The notes under the pieces were generated by a model, which was not told where the DNA came from, ran no database searches, and worked only from the letters and a program-made list of their open reading frames with translations. The position numbers were made by a program, and so were the translations under genes. A stretch of 64,000 nucleotides of DNA from Syntrophothermus lipocalidus DSM 12680 (GTDB lineage: Bacteria > Bacillota > Syntrophomonadia > Syntrophomonadales > Syntrophothermaceae), in NCBI RefSeq assembly GCF_000092405.1, contig NC_014220.1, positions 1,860,001 to 1,924,000 of the forward strand. The letters are read 5' to 3'. This document shows, piece by piece, positions 42,518 through 52,756 of this stretch. How positions within the stretch are numbered: position 1 is the first letter of the stretch; every line of letters begins with the position of its first letter.

Positions 42518-44059
42518 TCAACACTGAATCAAGTTCTTTCCCGTCATTTCCGCAGGAACCGGCAGATCCAGCAAGGCAAGTATGGTGGGAGCGATGTCCC
42601 GTAGGGAACCCCCTGAACGCAAGCGGCACTTACGGTGCTCTTCGCTGACCAAAATAAAGGGCACTTGGGAACAGGTATGGGCCGTGTGAGGTTCTTCGGT
42701 CCCCGGTTCACACATGGTTTCCGCGTTGCCATGGTCTGCGGTTACCAGCGTTATCCCTCCAGCCGCCTGTACCGCCTCCACCACCCGGCCCAGGCATTCA
42801 TCTACCGCTTTGATGGCCTGAACCGCTGCTTCCAGTACCCCGGTATGGCCAACCATGTCAGGGTTGGCGTAATTCATGATAATGACGTCGTACCTGCCCT
42901 TTCTTATTTCTTCGATTACCCTGTCCGTGACCTCGTAGGCGCTCATCTCCGGCTTGAGATTATAGGTAGGCACTCGCGGAGACGGGATAAGAATTCGGTC
43001 CTCGCCGGGGTTAGGCTCTTCTACCCCTCCATTGAAAAAGAAGGTAACGTGCGCATATTTTTCGGTCTCGGCGATGCGCAATTGGACAAGACCAGCCTCC
43101 GACAAGACTTCTCCTAAGGTGTTCGACAGGTTTTGTGGGCCAAAGGCAACAGGTGCCTCTATGGTTACATCGTACTGGGTCATGCAGACAAAGTAGGTCC
43201 GGGGAAACACCGGGCGCGTGAAACCACTAAAATCGTGGTCAACAAAAGCCCGGGTTATCTGACGAGCCCGATCTGCTCTAAAGTTGAAGAATATAATGGA
43301 ATCGCCGTCTCTCACCAATGCTACCGGTTTCCCATCAGCGTCTACGATTACCGTAGGCTCCACGAATTCGTCGGTAACCCGAAGTTCGTACGACTGCTGT
43401 ACCGCGGCCCGCGCATTGGCGGCTTTGACTCCCTCTCCCTTTACCATAGCCAGGTAAGCTTTTTCCACCCGTTCCCAATTCTTATCGCGGTCCATGGCCC
43501 AGTATCGCCCCATAACCGTAGCGATGCGGCCCACGCCCAGCGTTTCCATCTTCTCTTCCAATGCTCTTATGTAACTTAAAGCACTGGATGGTGGTACATC
43601 CCTACCGTCTAAGAAACAGTGGACAAATACCTGATCAATTCCTTTTTTGCGGCACAGCTCGAGAAGAGCAAAGATATGCTCCAGGTGGCTATGAACCCCT
43701 CCGTCCGATACCAACCCCATAAGGTGAACGGCCCCACCCTTTTTCCGCGCCTGCTCCAGCGCCTCCCCTAATTCAGGGTTTTCAAAAAATGAACCGTCTT
43801 CGATGGCCTCGGTGATGCGGGTTATCTCTTGGTATACTATCCTTCCCGCTCCTATGTTCAGATGCCCGACTTCCGAGTTCCCCATCTGCCCTTCCGGCAA
43901 TCCCACCGACCGGCCAGAAGCTTGTAAACAGGTAAAGGGGTATTCCCGTTTTAAACGGTAGAAGTTCTCCGGGTTGGCCATTGTAATGGCGTTAGATGGG
44001 CAAGCCTCAGCCATTCCCCACCCGTCGAGAATCATCAACACCAATAGTCTAGCTACCAT
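42518..44059 (-). CDS. gpmI: Phosphoglycerate mutase, cofactor-independent
   Basis: 513 residues. LMILDGWG holds the first metal Asp, QMGNSEVGHLNIGAGR the catalytic Ser, and TADHGNAE the later metal ligands. Manganese-dependent interconversion of 3- and 2-phosphoglycerate. Its start overlaps the tpiA end by eleven bases in the gap-pgk-tpiA-gpmI run. Confidence 0.98.
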   Translation of the reverse strand: MVARLLVLMILDGWGMAEACPSNAITMANPENFYRLKREYPFTCLQASGRSVGLPEGQMGNSEVGHLNIGAGRIVYQEITRITEAIEDGSFFENPELGEALEQARKKGGAVHLMGLVSDGGVHSHLEHIFALLELCRKKGIDQVFVHCFLDGRDVPPSSALSYIRALEEKMETLGVGRIATVMGRYWAMDRDKNWERVEKAYLAMVKGEGVKAANARAAVQQSYELRVTDEFVEPTVIVDADGKPVALVRDGDSIIFFNFRADRARQITRAFVDHDFSGFTRPVFPRTYFVCMTQYDVTIEAPVAFGPQNLSNTLGEVLSEAGLVQLRIAETEKYAHVTFFFNGGVEEPNPGEDRILIPSPRVPTYNLKPEMSAYEVTDRVIEEIRKGRYDVIIMNYANPDMVGHTGVLEAAVQAIKAVDECLGRVVEAVQAAGGITLVTADHGNAETMCEPGTEEPHTAHTCSQVPFILVSEEHRKCRLRSGGSLRDIAPTILALLDLPVPAEMTGKNLIQC

Positions 44060-44834
44060 AGACTGATTCCTCCGTCTGCTTCACGATGTCTGCAAGAGAA
44101 CGAGCTTCAAGGCTTGCTCCCCCTACCAGAGCCCCGTCAATATCGGGTTGGGCGACAAAACCTCCTATATTGCCAGGGTTCACACTGCCCCCATATAATA
44201 TCCTCATCTCTTGCGCGACTTCCACCCCAAAAAGACCGCCTAGTTCATCCCGGATTAAGCGGCTCATTTCCTGGGCATCCTGAGGCGAAGCGTTCACCCC
44301 CGTTCCGATGGCCCAGACCGGCTCGTAGGCTATAACCAGGTGGGGCCGCAACAGTTCGACCCCTTTTAATCCTTCCTCCAACTGCCGCCGGACTACTGAA
44401 ACCGCCCTCCCCTCTTCCCGCTCGGCCAGGGTCTCGCCGACACACATAATGGGGACAAGCCCGCTGGCCAAAGCCCTTTTGACCTTGCGGTTGACGGCCG
44501 TGTCACCCTCACCCAAAATATGACGCCGCTCCGAGTGACCGATTATCACATACTTGGCCCCGGTCTCCAGGATCATCCCTGGCGATACCTCTCCGGTGTA
44601 AGCACCCCATTCCTCCCAAAACACGTCCTGGGCCCCCGCTTCGATACCAGTACCTCTGAGCCTCTTTCCTAACAAATAGAGGGCGGTAAACGGCGGACAT
44701 ATCACTATCTCTATCCCCTTGTGGTCTTCACCCAGCATCTCTATGAACTCTTCGGCGAACTGCAGACTGTCTTTTACCGTTTTATGCATTTTCCAATTAG
44801 CAGCGATAATAGGTAGTCTCACTCGTTGCCTCAC
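44049..44834 (-). CDS. tpiA: Triosephosphate isomerase
   Basis: 261 residues with AANWKMHK (catalytic Lys), IGHSERR (His) and the active Glu in AYEPVWAIGTG. TIM barrel converting dihydroxyacetone phosphate and glyceraldehyde 3-phosphate. Overlaps pgk by four bases. Confidence 0.98.
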   Translation of the reverse strand: MRQRVRLPIIAANWKMHKTVKDSLQFAEEFIEMLGEDHKGIEIVICPPFTALYLLGKRLRGTGIEAGAQDVFWEEWGAYTGEVSPGMILETGAKYVIIGHSERRHILGEGDTAVNRKVKRALASGLVPIMCVGETLAEREEGRAVSVVRRQLEEGLKGVELLRPHLVIAYEPVWAIGTGVNASPQDAQEMSRLIRDELGGLFGVEVAQEMRILYGGSVNPGNIGGFVAQPDIDGALVGGASLEARSLADIVKQTEESVYGS

Positions 44835-46021
44835 CCCACGAACTGGTAACCTTCACAGCTGGCTACCCCAGGCAAAACCTTGCCCTCTAAAAACTCTAGA
44901 GTAGCACCTCCTCCGGTCGAGATATGAGTCATCTTGTCCTCTAGCCCTAGACGAGCTATGATGGCCAAAGAGTCTCCTCCACCGACTACGCTTACAGCAC
45001 CTGATGCCGCTACCGCCCTTGCCACCTCCTCTGTGCCCCGGGCAAACCTTTCGTATTCGTAAACACCCATAGGCCCGTTCCAGATTATATTGTGGGCCGA
45101 CTTGATAGTCTCGCCGAATAACCGGGCGGTCTCGCTGCCGATATCCACGATGATCCATCCCTCCGGGACCTGGTCTACTTTTACTTCCCGGCTCTGGGCA
45201 TCAGCTGCCAAGCGGTCCGCCACTACCACATCGACTGGCAGCAACACTCTTATCCTTTTTTCTTCAGCTTGTTTCAGAAGCGAACGGGCAAAATCCAAAA
45301 GTTTGTCTTCACACAAAGAATTTCCTATATAGTATCCTTCAGCCTTGAGAAAAGTATTTGCCATTCCTCCCCCGATTATAATAGCGTCCACCTTGTCGAG
45401 CATATTCTGTAATAAACCCATTTTATCCGAAACCTTGGCCCCGCCAATGATGGCCACCCGTGGACTCTCAGAGCTTTCCATCACGCTGCGCAACATCTTT
45501 ACCTCTTTTTCCATCAGAAACCCGGCAGCGCTGGGCAGATACCGGGTAACCCCGGCCGTAGAAGCATGTGCCCGGTGAGCCGTGCCAAACGCGTCGTTAA
45601 CGAACACGTCGCCCAAAGCCGCTAATTGAGCGGCAAACTCCGGATCATTCTTTTCTTCGCCCGCATGGAACCGTACATTTTCCAGCAGCACCACTTGTCC
45701 TGGCTGCATCTGCGCCACTGCATCTTCTACCTCTTTCCCGACACAGTCCGGAAGTTTCTTAACCTCCTGCCCCAACAAAGTACTAAGGTGCTGGGCAACC
45801 TTGTCCAAACGGTAAGCTTCCACCACTTTCCCGTCAGGACGTCCTAAGTGGCTCATCAAAATCACTTTGGCCCCTTGGTCAATCAGGTAACGGATAGTTG
45901 GGAGAGAAGCCTTTATGCGAGCATCGTCGAGGATGTTTCCCTGTTTATCAGTCGGAACATTGAAGTCCACCCTGACCAGTACCCTTTTCCCTTTGACATC
46001 TATGTCCTTAAGACCCCGCAA
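44831..46021 (-). CDS. pgk: Phosphoglycerate kinase
   Basis: 396 residues. N-terminal substrate-binding motif VRVDFNVPTD, hinge and C-terminal nucleotide domain with GGAKVSDKMG and GGGDSLAI. Makes ATP from 1,3-bisphosphoglycerate. It follows gap after 16 bases. Confidence 0.98.
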   Translation of the reverse strand: MRGLKDIDVKGKRVLVRVDFNVPTDKQGNILDDARIKASLPTIRYLIDQGAKVILMSHLGRPDGKVVEAYRLDKVAQHLSTLLGQEVKKLPDCVGKEVEDAVAQMQPGQVVLLENVRFHAGEEKNDPEFAAQLAALGDVFVNDAFGTAHRAHASTAGVTRYLPSAAGFLMEKEVKMLRSVMESSESPRVAIIGGAKVSDKMGLLQNMLDKVDAIIIGGGMANTFLKAEGYYIGNSLCEDKLLDFARSLLKQAEEKRIRVLLPVDVVVADRLAADAQSREVKVDQVPEGWIIVDIGSETARLFGETIKSAHNIIWNGPMGVYEYERFARGTEEVARAVAASGAVSVVGGGDSLAIIARLGLEDKMTHISTGGGATLEFLEGKVLPGVASCEGYQFVG

Positions 46022-46037
46022 AGCCGAACACCTCCTG

Positions 46038-47054
46038 CTATAAGCCTTTTTGTCCTAGTAAAGCAACGACATCAACCACTCGGCTCGAATAACCCCATTC
46101 ATTGTCATACCATCCTACGACTTTTACCATGTTTCTTTCCACCACCATGGTAGAAAGCGCATCGAAGATGCAAGAACTGGGATTACCGTTGAAGTCTTTT
46201 GACACCAACGGTTCATCGCAGTATTCAATTATGCCCTTCATAGGCCCCTCACTAGCTACCTTGACCGCAAGATTTATTTCCTCTACTGTTGCCGGCTGCT
46301 TCACCTCAGCTACCAAGTCCACCAGTGAAACATTGGGGGTTGGTACCCTTATGGCCATCCCGTTCAGTTTACCCTTAAGCTCAGGTATGACCAGTCCGAT
46401 GGCTCTAGCCGCTCCGGTTGTAGTGGGAACTATAGAAAGGGCTGCGGCTCGAGCCCGGCGTAGATCCTTGTGGGCAAGATCCAGTATCCGCTGGTCGTTC
46501 GTATATGAATGCACGGTCGTCATCAGCCCTTTTACGATTCCAAACCGTTCATGTACGACCTTGGTCAAAGGAGCAAGACAGTTCGTGGTACAAGAAGCGT
46601 TGGATATCACATGGTGAGCCTGCGGGTCATATGCCGAATCGTTGACTCCTATCACTAGAGTGATATCAGCGTTATCGGCAGGCGCAGTAATTACCACTTT
46701 CTTAGCCCCGCCCTTGAAATGCGCACTCGCCTTGGCCTTATCCGTGAAACGCCCGGTCCCTTCCACCACCACTTCTACCCCTAAATCGGCCCACGGGATC
46801 TTACCTGGATCTGACTCCTGCAAGTACTTTATACGTATGTCCCCGATCACCAGATCACTGCCCTCTACCCCAACCTTTTCCGGGTAAATACCGTGAACCG
46901 AATCGTACTTGAAAAGATGGGCCGAACTCTTAGCATCACCCAGATCATTTACTGCCACAACCTCGATGTCTTGACGCGTTAAGGCTACTCGGGTAAAAAG
47001 ACGCCCTATCCTGCCAAAACCATTAACACCAACTTTTACGGCCACTCTCATCAC
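46038..47054 (-). CDS. gap: Glyceraldehyde-3-phosphate dehydrogenase, NAD type
   Basis: 338 residues. GFGRIGR forms the nucleotide fold, followed by VNDLG with Asp marking NAD preference, and the active Cys is in SNASCTTNCLAP. First enzyme of the operon after its regulator; the start overlaps the cggR end by four bases. Confidence 0.98.
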   Translation of the reverse strand: MMRVAVKVGVNGFGRIGRLFTRVALTRQDIEVVAVNDLGDAKSSAHLFKYDSVHGIYPEKVGVEGSDLVIGDIRIKYLQESDPGKIPWADLGVEVVVEGTGRFTDKAKASAHFKGGAKKVVITAPADNADITLVIGVNDSAYDPQAHHVISNASCTTNCLAPLTKVVHERFGIVKGLMTTVHSYTNDQRILDLAHKDLRRARAAALSIVPTTTGAARAIGLVIPELKGKLNGMAIRVPTPNVSLVDLVAEVKQPATVEEINLAVKVASEGPMKGIIEYCDEPLVSKDFNGNPSSCIFDALSTMVVERNMVKVVGWYDNEWGYSSRVVDVVALLGQKGL

Positions 47055-48073
47055 CCTTTCTGTAATATCTTCCGCGCGGCGCCCTCATCGGTAACGAGAA
47101 CACCCCGCCTGTGATTCCGCAAAACAGCAGCTATAGCTTCTGCCTTGTTGCTTCCTCCCGCCACCGCGATTACCTTTTTCAACCCTCCCATATCCTCAAA
47201 CTCTATACCTATCCCCGGTTGTGAGTACACTATCTGCCCTTCTCTGTTGAAATAATAACGGAGAACTTCTCCCACCGCCCCTCTCTCTTCCAGTACCTGC
47301 AACCCTTCGGGAGAAAGGCCCCTGCGAGCTGCCATTTCCAAGGCTACTCCTATCCCATGCACCAGAATATTGCAAGATTTGACCAATTCTACCACTTCTT
47401 TAATGCGGGCGTCTTTCTTCAAGCTCTCTAAAAGGGACTCCTCCAGGTTGTCAGGTAAATGCAGTAACCGATACTCGGCGCCGATAGCCTTGGCTATTCT
47501 GGCTGCCACCACATTGGCCTGTTCCTCAACCTCGCCTCCCAACCCGCCTCGAGCTGGAACCACCAGCACGTCGCGGGCAGTCACTACCCCTGACATTGAA
47601 TGAGCAACTTCCGCCAAAGTCGTTCCCCCGGTAACTGCCACCCGGCACCCGTCATACAGGGACTCCTTCAGGCACCTAGCTGCTGCCCTCCCTATGTCCT
47701 TCTTGGCGTAAATGTCGCGCGACGAATCCCCGGGAACAATGATGACCTGTTCTAGCGAGAATTCTTCCTGCAGCTGCGCTGCTAGGGTGTTCAATTTTTC
47801 CAGATAGCATATAATCTCGTCTGCCTCTTCTATAAGTTCTCTACCGTATTCGGTCAAACTTATCCCCGAAGGCGATATAACCAGTGCTCCCTTTTCCCTT
47901 AGGTTTTCTACCTCACCCCGAACTGACCGCTCTGAACAGCCAATTCTTTTGGCTATTTGTCTGCGACCGACCGGCTGGTGGTGTAGGATCTCTCTTAGTA
48001 TGCTGTAACGCAGCTTCACTATATACAGGAGTTCGGGAGCAATACGCTCCAAAACCAAAACCATCTTTTCCAT
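47051..48073 (-). CDS. cggR: Central glycolytic genes regulator, SorC family
   Basis: 340 residues from ATG 48073 (GGGAGATG upstream); an upstream extension is not family-like. An N-terminal HTH (RRQIAKRIGCSERSVRGEV) precedes a sugar-phosphate-binding SorC domain. CggR represses the gap operon until fructose-1,6-bisphosphate binds. A GGGAC/TGAC-like repeat pair between the promoter and the start (about 48084-48120) could be its operator. Confidence 0.93.
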   Translation of the reverse strand: MEKMVLVLERIAPELLYIVKLRYSILREILHHQPVGRRQIAKRIGCSERSVRGEVENLREKGALVISPSGISLTEYGRELIEEADEIICYLEKLNTLAAQLQEEFSLEQVIIVPGDSSRDIYAKKDIGRAAARCLKESLYDGCRVAVTGGTTLAEVAHSMSGVVTARDVLVVPARGGLGGEVEEQANVVAARIAKAIGAEYRLLHLPDNLEESLLESLKKDARIKEVVELVKSCNILVHGIGVALEMAARRGLSPEGLQVLEERGAVGEVLRYYFNREGQIVYSQPGIGIEFEDMGGLKKVIAVAGGSNKAEAIAAVLRNHRRGVLVTDEGAARKILQKG

Positions 48074-48163
48074 CCGTTCATCTCCCGTCCGGAACTGCCC
48101 CAGAGGGTCAATCCCGTCCCATCGCACCCGCGCTAACACAAAATGCTATCACAAACCAAATAT

Positions 48164-48172
48164 ATTATAACA
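48164..48172 (-). promoter_or_regulatory. Extended -10 promoter of the cggR-gap operon
   Basis: On the minus strand TGTTATAAT lies about 90 bases before cggR. The -35 region is weak. The untranslated region between holds the candidate CggR operator. Confidence 0.6.
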
Positions 48173-48216
48173 CATTCAGCCGGATGTTAGTCTTTTTTAC
48201 ACCCTAATCGAAATAC

Positions 48217-48248
48217 AAAATACAAAACCGGTCCCTTTTCGAGACCGG
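48217..48248 (-). terminator. Terminator after rpoN
   Basis: CCGGTCTC and GGGACCGG form a stem (48228-48248), followed on the minus strand by TTTTGTATTTTG. It isolates rpoN from the glycolytic operon. Confidence 0.8.
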
Positions 48249-48269
48249 CTTGCCGATTCTTTGGGGCTA

Positions 48270-49655
48270 CTAATACCTCTTACGCGCTGACGTTGACATT
48301 ATTCCCAGTTCAGTTCGGTACTTGGCAACTGTACGCCTAGATATTTTGATCCCTGACTGTTCCAATACCTCCGCTATTTTTTGGTCGCTTAGCGGGTTTC
48401 TGGCGTCTTCCGCGTCAATCATCTCCTTGATAAGTTTCTTTACGCTGCGGGAAGCATACTTCTCAATGCCCTCCGCTGCACTAACAGCACTGCCAAAGAA
48501 ATACTTCAATTCGAATACCCCTTGAGGTGTTTGAATATATTTGCCAGCAGTAGCCCGGCTTATGGTCGATTCGTGTACTCCGATCATATCTGCTACCTGC
48601 TTAAGGTTCAGGGGCTTAAGGTATTTCACCCCTTTGTCCAAGAACTCCCTCTGCACCTCAACTATGCAACTGGCTACTTTATAAAGGGTTAGCCTCCGGT
48701 GTTCGATGCTGCGTATAATCCACAATGCAGAAGCAAACCTGTCTTCCATGAACTTCTTGGCCTCGTGCCCGAATAGTCCAGGTTGTTTGAGCATGTTCTG
48801 GTAAAATTGGTTGATAACTAGCCGGGGAAGATTTCCCTCACATACTTGAATAACATATTCCCCGTTAATCCTCTCTACTATAACATCCGGCACCAAATAT
48901 CTTATATCGTAGCTATTACCGTACTGTCGCCCGGGTTTGGGGTCAAGTGTGCGTATAAGATCCGCCGTTTCCTGTACATCTTTGACCGAGATCCCCATTC
49001 GAGCAGCGATCTTGGCTACCCTCCCCTTGCCCAGGTCATCCAGATGCTCTCTAACTATCTTTTCGGCAACAGGATTAATCTTGCCTGTCTGCACAAGCTG
49101 AATACAAAGGCACTCCGACAGGCTTCTGGCTCCCACCCCGTAAGGCTCAAACGTTTGAATTACTTTCAATACCTTTTCCACCTGTTCATTCGCAACCCCG
49201 AGGTGCTGCGCGGCCTCGGCTATACCCACCCTCAGATACCCGTTGTCGTCAATACATCCGATCAAAAACTCTCCTATTACCATATCTTCGTCGCTTAAAG
49301 TGATGTCCGCCTGGAAAAGTAAATGTTCGTGAAGGGTAGGCGCCTTTGTCAACAGGTTTTCGTATCCCTTACTTTCTTCGCTCTTTTCCTTGGGTCCCAG
49401 ATAGCCTAAATCACTTCTATCCAAAAAATACTCCCACCACTCGGTTTCAAAACCCTCATCCTCTGATTTTAACTCGACCTCCACCGGCTCAGGATCATCC
49501 TTTAATTCTAGAAAAGGGTTTTCGGCCAGCTCCTGCTGAAGATACTCGTCCAACTCCAGTGCCGACATCTGCAGAATAGCGATGGCTTGTCGCAACTCCG
49601 GCGTTATGATCAGCTTTTGGCGTTGTTCCAGGGACAAGTCATGGATAAGTCTCAA
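48270..49655 (-). CDS. rpoN: RNA polymerase sigma-54 factor
   Basis: 461 residues. Region I is Gln/Leu-rich (LEQRQKLIITPELRQAIAIL), an acidic region II follows, then a core-binding and HTH region (LKQVADMIGVHESTISRAT). The RpoN box ISRRTVAKYRTELGI lies at the end. It needs AAA+ activators that are outside the window. The cggR-adjacent place is usual in Firmicutes. Confidence 0.97.
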   Translation of the reverse strand: MRLIHDLSLEQRQKLIITPELRQAIAILQMSALELDEYLQQELAENPFLELKDDPEPVEVELKSEDEGFETEWWEYFLDRSDLGYLGPKEKSEESKGYENLLTKAPTLHEHLLFQADITLSDEDMVIGEFLIGCIDDNGYLRVGIAEAAQHLGVANEQVEKVLKVIQTFEPYGVGARSLSECLCIQLVQTGKINPVAEKIVREHLDDLGKGRVAKIAARMGISVKDVQETADLIRTLDPKPGRQYGNSYDIRYLVPDVIVERINGEYVIQVCEGNLPRLVINQFYQNMLKQPGLFGHEAKKFMEDRFASALWIIRSIEHRRLTLYKVASCIVEVQREFLDKGVKYLKPLNLKQVADMIGVHESTISRATAGKYIQTPQGVFELKYFFGSAVSAAEGIEKYASRSVKKLIKEMIDAEDARNPLSDQKIAEVLEQSGIKISRRTVAKYRTELGIMSTSARKRY

Positions 49656-49723
49656 CGAACTTCCCCCCCCGAATCAAGTGCCATAGCACCTACATACTTC
49701 TACAAGTACAGCAAAATCTCCTT

Positions 49724-50671
49724 CTAAATCGTGTCACCCAGTATTCTCCTGGCCATGGCCTCCAGCCGTCTCATCCGGTAGGCAATCCCGGATTTGCTCA
49801 ACGGAGGCTCCATCATGCCTCCAAGTTCCTTAAGGCTCAGGTCAGGATTCTTGAGACGTAGGATCGCCACGTCTCTTATGGATTCTGGGATGCCTTCCAG
49901 TCCCACTTTTTCTATAAGTCTGGTTATGGTTTCGGTCTGTCGCCAGGAAGCAGCTACAGTTTTTTCCAGGTTCGCAGTTTCGCAATTAACCAACCGGTTC
50001 ACCTGGTTACGTACGGACTTGACAATTCTAACGTTTTCAAAATCGAGCAAAGCTGTACTGGCTCCCGCTACCCTGAGAAAATCGACAATACTTTCGCTCT
50101 CCTTGATGTATAAAACAATTCCGCTCTTGCGCTCGCTTACGCGGGCAGCTATGCCCAGTTTTTCTAAAAGCTTTGCCACATCCTGTGCCGTTACCAGCGA
50201 AGGGCATGTTATTTCTAAGTGGTACTCTCCTTCTGGTTTGTTTACCGATCCCCGGGCCAGGAAGGCTCCTCTGAGATAACACCTCTTGCAGCAGCGCCGG
50301 TGAACCAGACTCTCTGGAACTCTCTCCACTCGCCGGCCTTGTCCATTAAAAAGGCCTAATTCCTGCATTAAAAACATTTCGTCGCGTTCTTGCCTGGCTC
50401 TAACAATGAAAACCTTATTTTTCTTCAATTGTCTCTTATTTAAAATCGTAACTTCTACCGGCACCGCCAACAAAGCTTTTGCCAATTTGAACACTTTACG
50501 AGCAGTAGCCGCGTTTTCGGTGCTTAATTCCCAAACCATTTCATTTTGACTATCGTCCCATGTAAATGTACCGCCGATGTTCAACAAACCCGAAAGTTCT
50601 GCCCTTTGGCAGCACTCCTTCTCAGGAATTATCCGCGCTAATTCGTTTTTTGTTTCGTTAGAAAAGCTCAT
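49724..50671 (-). CDS. whiA: WhiA, sporulation/division regulator
   Basis: 315 residues: a LAGLIDADG homing-endonuclease-like N-terminal fold (CCQRAELSGLLNIGG, RRCCKRCYLRGAFLARGSV) and a C-terminal HTH (SLKELGGMMEPPLSKSGIAYRM). Belongs to the conserved rapZ-yvcK-whiA cluster. In Gram-positives it affects cell division and sporulation; it is DNA-binding and not a nuclease. Confidence 0.97.
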   Translation of the reverse strand: MSFSNETKNELARIIPEKECCQRAELSGLLNIGGTFTWDDSQNEMVWELSTENAATARKVFKLAKALLAVPVEVTILNKRQLKKNKVFIVRARQERDEMFLMQELGLFNGQGRRVERVPESLVHRRCCKRCYLRGAFLARGSVNKPEGEYHLEITCPSLVTAQDVAKLLEKLGIAARVSERKSGIVLYIKESESIVDFLRVAGASTALLDFENVRIVKSVRNQVNRLVNCETANLEKTVAASWRQTETITRLIEKVGLEGIPESIRDVAILRLKNPDLSLKELGGMMEPPLSKSGIAYRMRRLEAMARRILGDTI

Positions 50672-50696
50672 AACTTAGTCCCCGTCCCAGCGGGCA

Positions 50697-51689
50697 TCAA
50701 CCTTTCCGGTCCTTTATGATGCCCAAAACTACCCTGGCCAGTTTGTCGCTGTCGTGCCATGCCACCTCCCCGCGAGACACCAAGTCTTCTTTAATAATCT
50801 TGATCCCCATCCGGGCCACCCTCGACGGGTCAAACACTACCGGCATCGCTCCTTCGGAGTAATACCGCTCTAACAGGCTGTCCGCAATCGGTCCCACGTT
50901 AACTACCGCATAATCGAGGAAGGCTTTCCCTGCGTGGTCGTAGACTGCCTGTATATGGTCAGCTACCGAATAGCCGTCAGTCTCACCTTTCTCGGTCATG
51001 ATATTGGCCACGTATATCCTTACCGCATTCGTACGAAGTAAGGCCTCTACCACCCCCTTGACCATTATGTTTGGTATTATGCTGGTATAGAGGCTCCCCG
51101 GGCCCAGCACCACAGCATCAGCCCGGGCCAAGGCCTCCATGGTTTCCTCCAATGGCTTGCAGTTCTCAGGGACAAGGTATACCCTCCTTACTCCCTTTGT
51201 AACTTCGCGAATCGAGGTCTCCCCAATGATAAATGACCCATCGCTAAGCTCGGCTGCCAGCAGTACTTGTTCGAGGGTTGCCGGTAAAACCCGGCCCCTG
51301 ACAGCCAGTACCTTACCCACTTCCTTGATGGCAGAAATCACATCACCTGTAATCTCGGCCATAGCCACCAAAAGCAGGTTCCCTAGGTTATGTCCTTCTA
51401 AACCCTTACCGCCCCGAAACCTGTGGTCAAACACACGGTCCATCAAAGTTTCAGTTTCCGCTAAGGCCACCAAACAGTTGCGGATATCGCCAGGTGGTAC
51501 TACACCCAGCTCCCCGCGAAGCCTACCAGAGCTGCCCCCATCATCGGTCACAGTCACCACAGCGGTGAGGTTATTGGTGTAGCGCTTTAATCCCCTCAAT
51601 AAAACGGAAAGCCCGGTTCCTCCTCCTACCGTAACGATGTGGGGCCCTTCTTCCCGAACCTGGTCACTTAACAAGCAGTTCTCTTTCAT
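50697..51689 (-). CDS. yvcK: YvcK/CofD-like gluconeogenesis factor
   Basis: 330 residues with the CofD-type fold. GGGTGLSVLLRGLKRYTNN and TVTDDGGSSGRLRGELG are the family motifs. YvcK binds UDP-sugars and is needed for growth on gluconeogenic carbon and for cell-shape control in Bacillus. Four-base gap from rapZ shows an operon. Confidence 0.96.
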   Translation of the reverse strand: MKENCLLSDQVREEGPHIVTVGGGTGLSVLLRGLKRYTNNLTAVVTVTDDGGSSGRLRGELGVVPPGDIRNCLVALAETETLMDRVFDHRFRGGKGLEGHNLGNLLLVAMAEITGDVISAIKEVGKVLAVRGRVLPATLEQVLLAAELSDGSFIIGETSIREVTKGVRRVYLVPENCKPLEETMEALARADAVVLGPGSLYTSIIPNIMVKGVVEALLRTNAVRIYVANIMTEKGETDGYSVADHIQAVYDHAGKAFLDYAVVNVGPIADSLLERYYSEGAMPVVFDPSRVARMGIKIIKEDLVSRGEVAWHDSDKLARVVLGIIKDRKG

Positions 51690-51692
51690 GGA

Positions 51693-52586
51693 TTAAAAGT
51701 TCTCCACCTTGTACCTTTCCACATCCCGGTGTTTCAGAATCACCCGGTAACCGAGCTTGCGTAATTGTTTGCCGATATAATCCGCCAAAACCACCGAGCG
51801 GTGCTGCCCACCCGTACACCCTACCGCCAGTACCAGGTGAGTCTTACCTTCCCTGACGTAGAAAGGTAAGAGGAATTTCAGTAAGTTCAAGAACCGGCGC
51901 AAGAAAGACCTGGTTGTATCTGATCCCAGAACGTATTTCTTAACCTCATCGTCTTCCCCTGTAAGATAGTGCAGATCGGGTTCATAATTGGGGTTCGGTA
52001 AAAAACGAACGTCCATCACCAAGTCGGCATCCATCGGAAGTCCGAGTTTGTAACCGAAGGACACGACCGTAATAGTCATCACATCCTTATCATCATCGCT
52101 ACCGAATAGCCGGGTCAGTTCCTCTTTTAGCTTTGAAACCGACATGGCTGAGGTGTCGATAATAACATTGGCCCTGCCCCGGAGTTCTTGCAGCATTTTC
52201 CTTTCTAAACGTATGGCTTCAACCAACCGTCCGGAAGGAGCTAAAGGGTGCTTCCTACGCGATTCCTTGAACCGGCGTAGCAAAACCTCATCTGAGGCTT
52301 CTAAAAAAAGTATCTGGTGCTTTATCCCTTGTCTTTCCAGATCGTCAAGGACAGCAAACAAGTCATTAAAAAACTGCCCCCCGCGGACATCTATCACAAA
52401 AGCTACTTTCATCTTATTGCCTTCCAGCTGAGCGGATAACTCCGTAAACTTGGAGACCAATGCGGGCGGCAGGTTGTCAACACAAAAATAACCCAGATCT
52501 TCCAGGCAGTTTACGGCCTGAGTTTTGCCCGCGCCTGATAAACCGGTGATAATCAGTACTTCCAGGTCCTTACTGCCCAGTAACAA
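51693..52586 (-). CDS. rapZ: RNase adapter / nucleotide-binding protein RapZ
   Basis: 297 residues. An N-terminal P-loop GLSGAGKTQAV and a C-terminal domain with GCTGGQHRSV and DVERYKVENF. In E. coli it controls GlmZ decay; in Firmicutes (YvcJ) it affects competence and has GTPase activity. First gene of the rapZ-yvcK-whiA run. Confidence 0.97.
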   Translation of the reverse strand: MLLGSKDLEVLIITGLSGAGKTQAVNCLEDLGYFCVDNLPPALVSKFTELSAQLEGNKMKVAFVIDVRGGQFFNDLFAVLDDLERQGIKHQILFLEASDEVLLRRFKESRRKHPLAPSGRLVEAIRLERKMLQELRGRANVIIDTSAMSVSKLKEELTRLFGSDDDKDVMTITVVSFGYKLGLPMDADLVMDVRFLPNPNYEPDLHYLTGEDDEVKKYVLGSDTTRSFLRRFLNLLKFLLPFYVREGKTHLVLAVGCTGGQHRSVVLADYIGKQLRKLGYRVILKHRDVERYKVENF

Positions 52587-52682
52587 GCTTGTTCTCCCTT
52601 TCTTTGCAGGCTATAGTCCCTTGCTGTGAAGCCCGCAAGCTTTTCCAAAAGTTACCCTCGTCCAACTCCTACTTCATAAATC

Positions 52683-52691
52683 ATTATAGCA
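52683..52691 (-). promoter_or_regulatory. Extended -10 promoter of the rapZ operon
   Basis: On the minus strand TGCTATAAT, about 95 bases before rapZ, with a weak -35 region. Confidence 0.55.
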
Positions 52692-52756
52692 GATGTACCG
52701 TCTATACATTCCTAAATCTTAGCTCTTTCTCTTAAATTCTTGTTCTCACTTTCTGC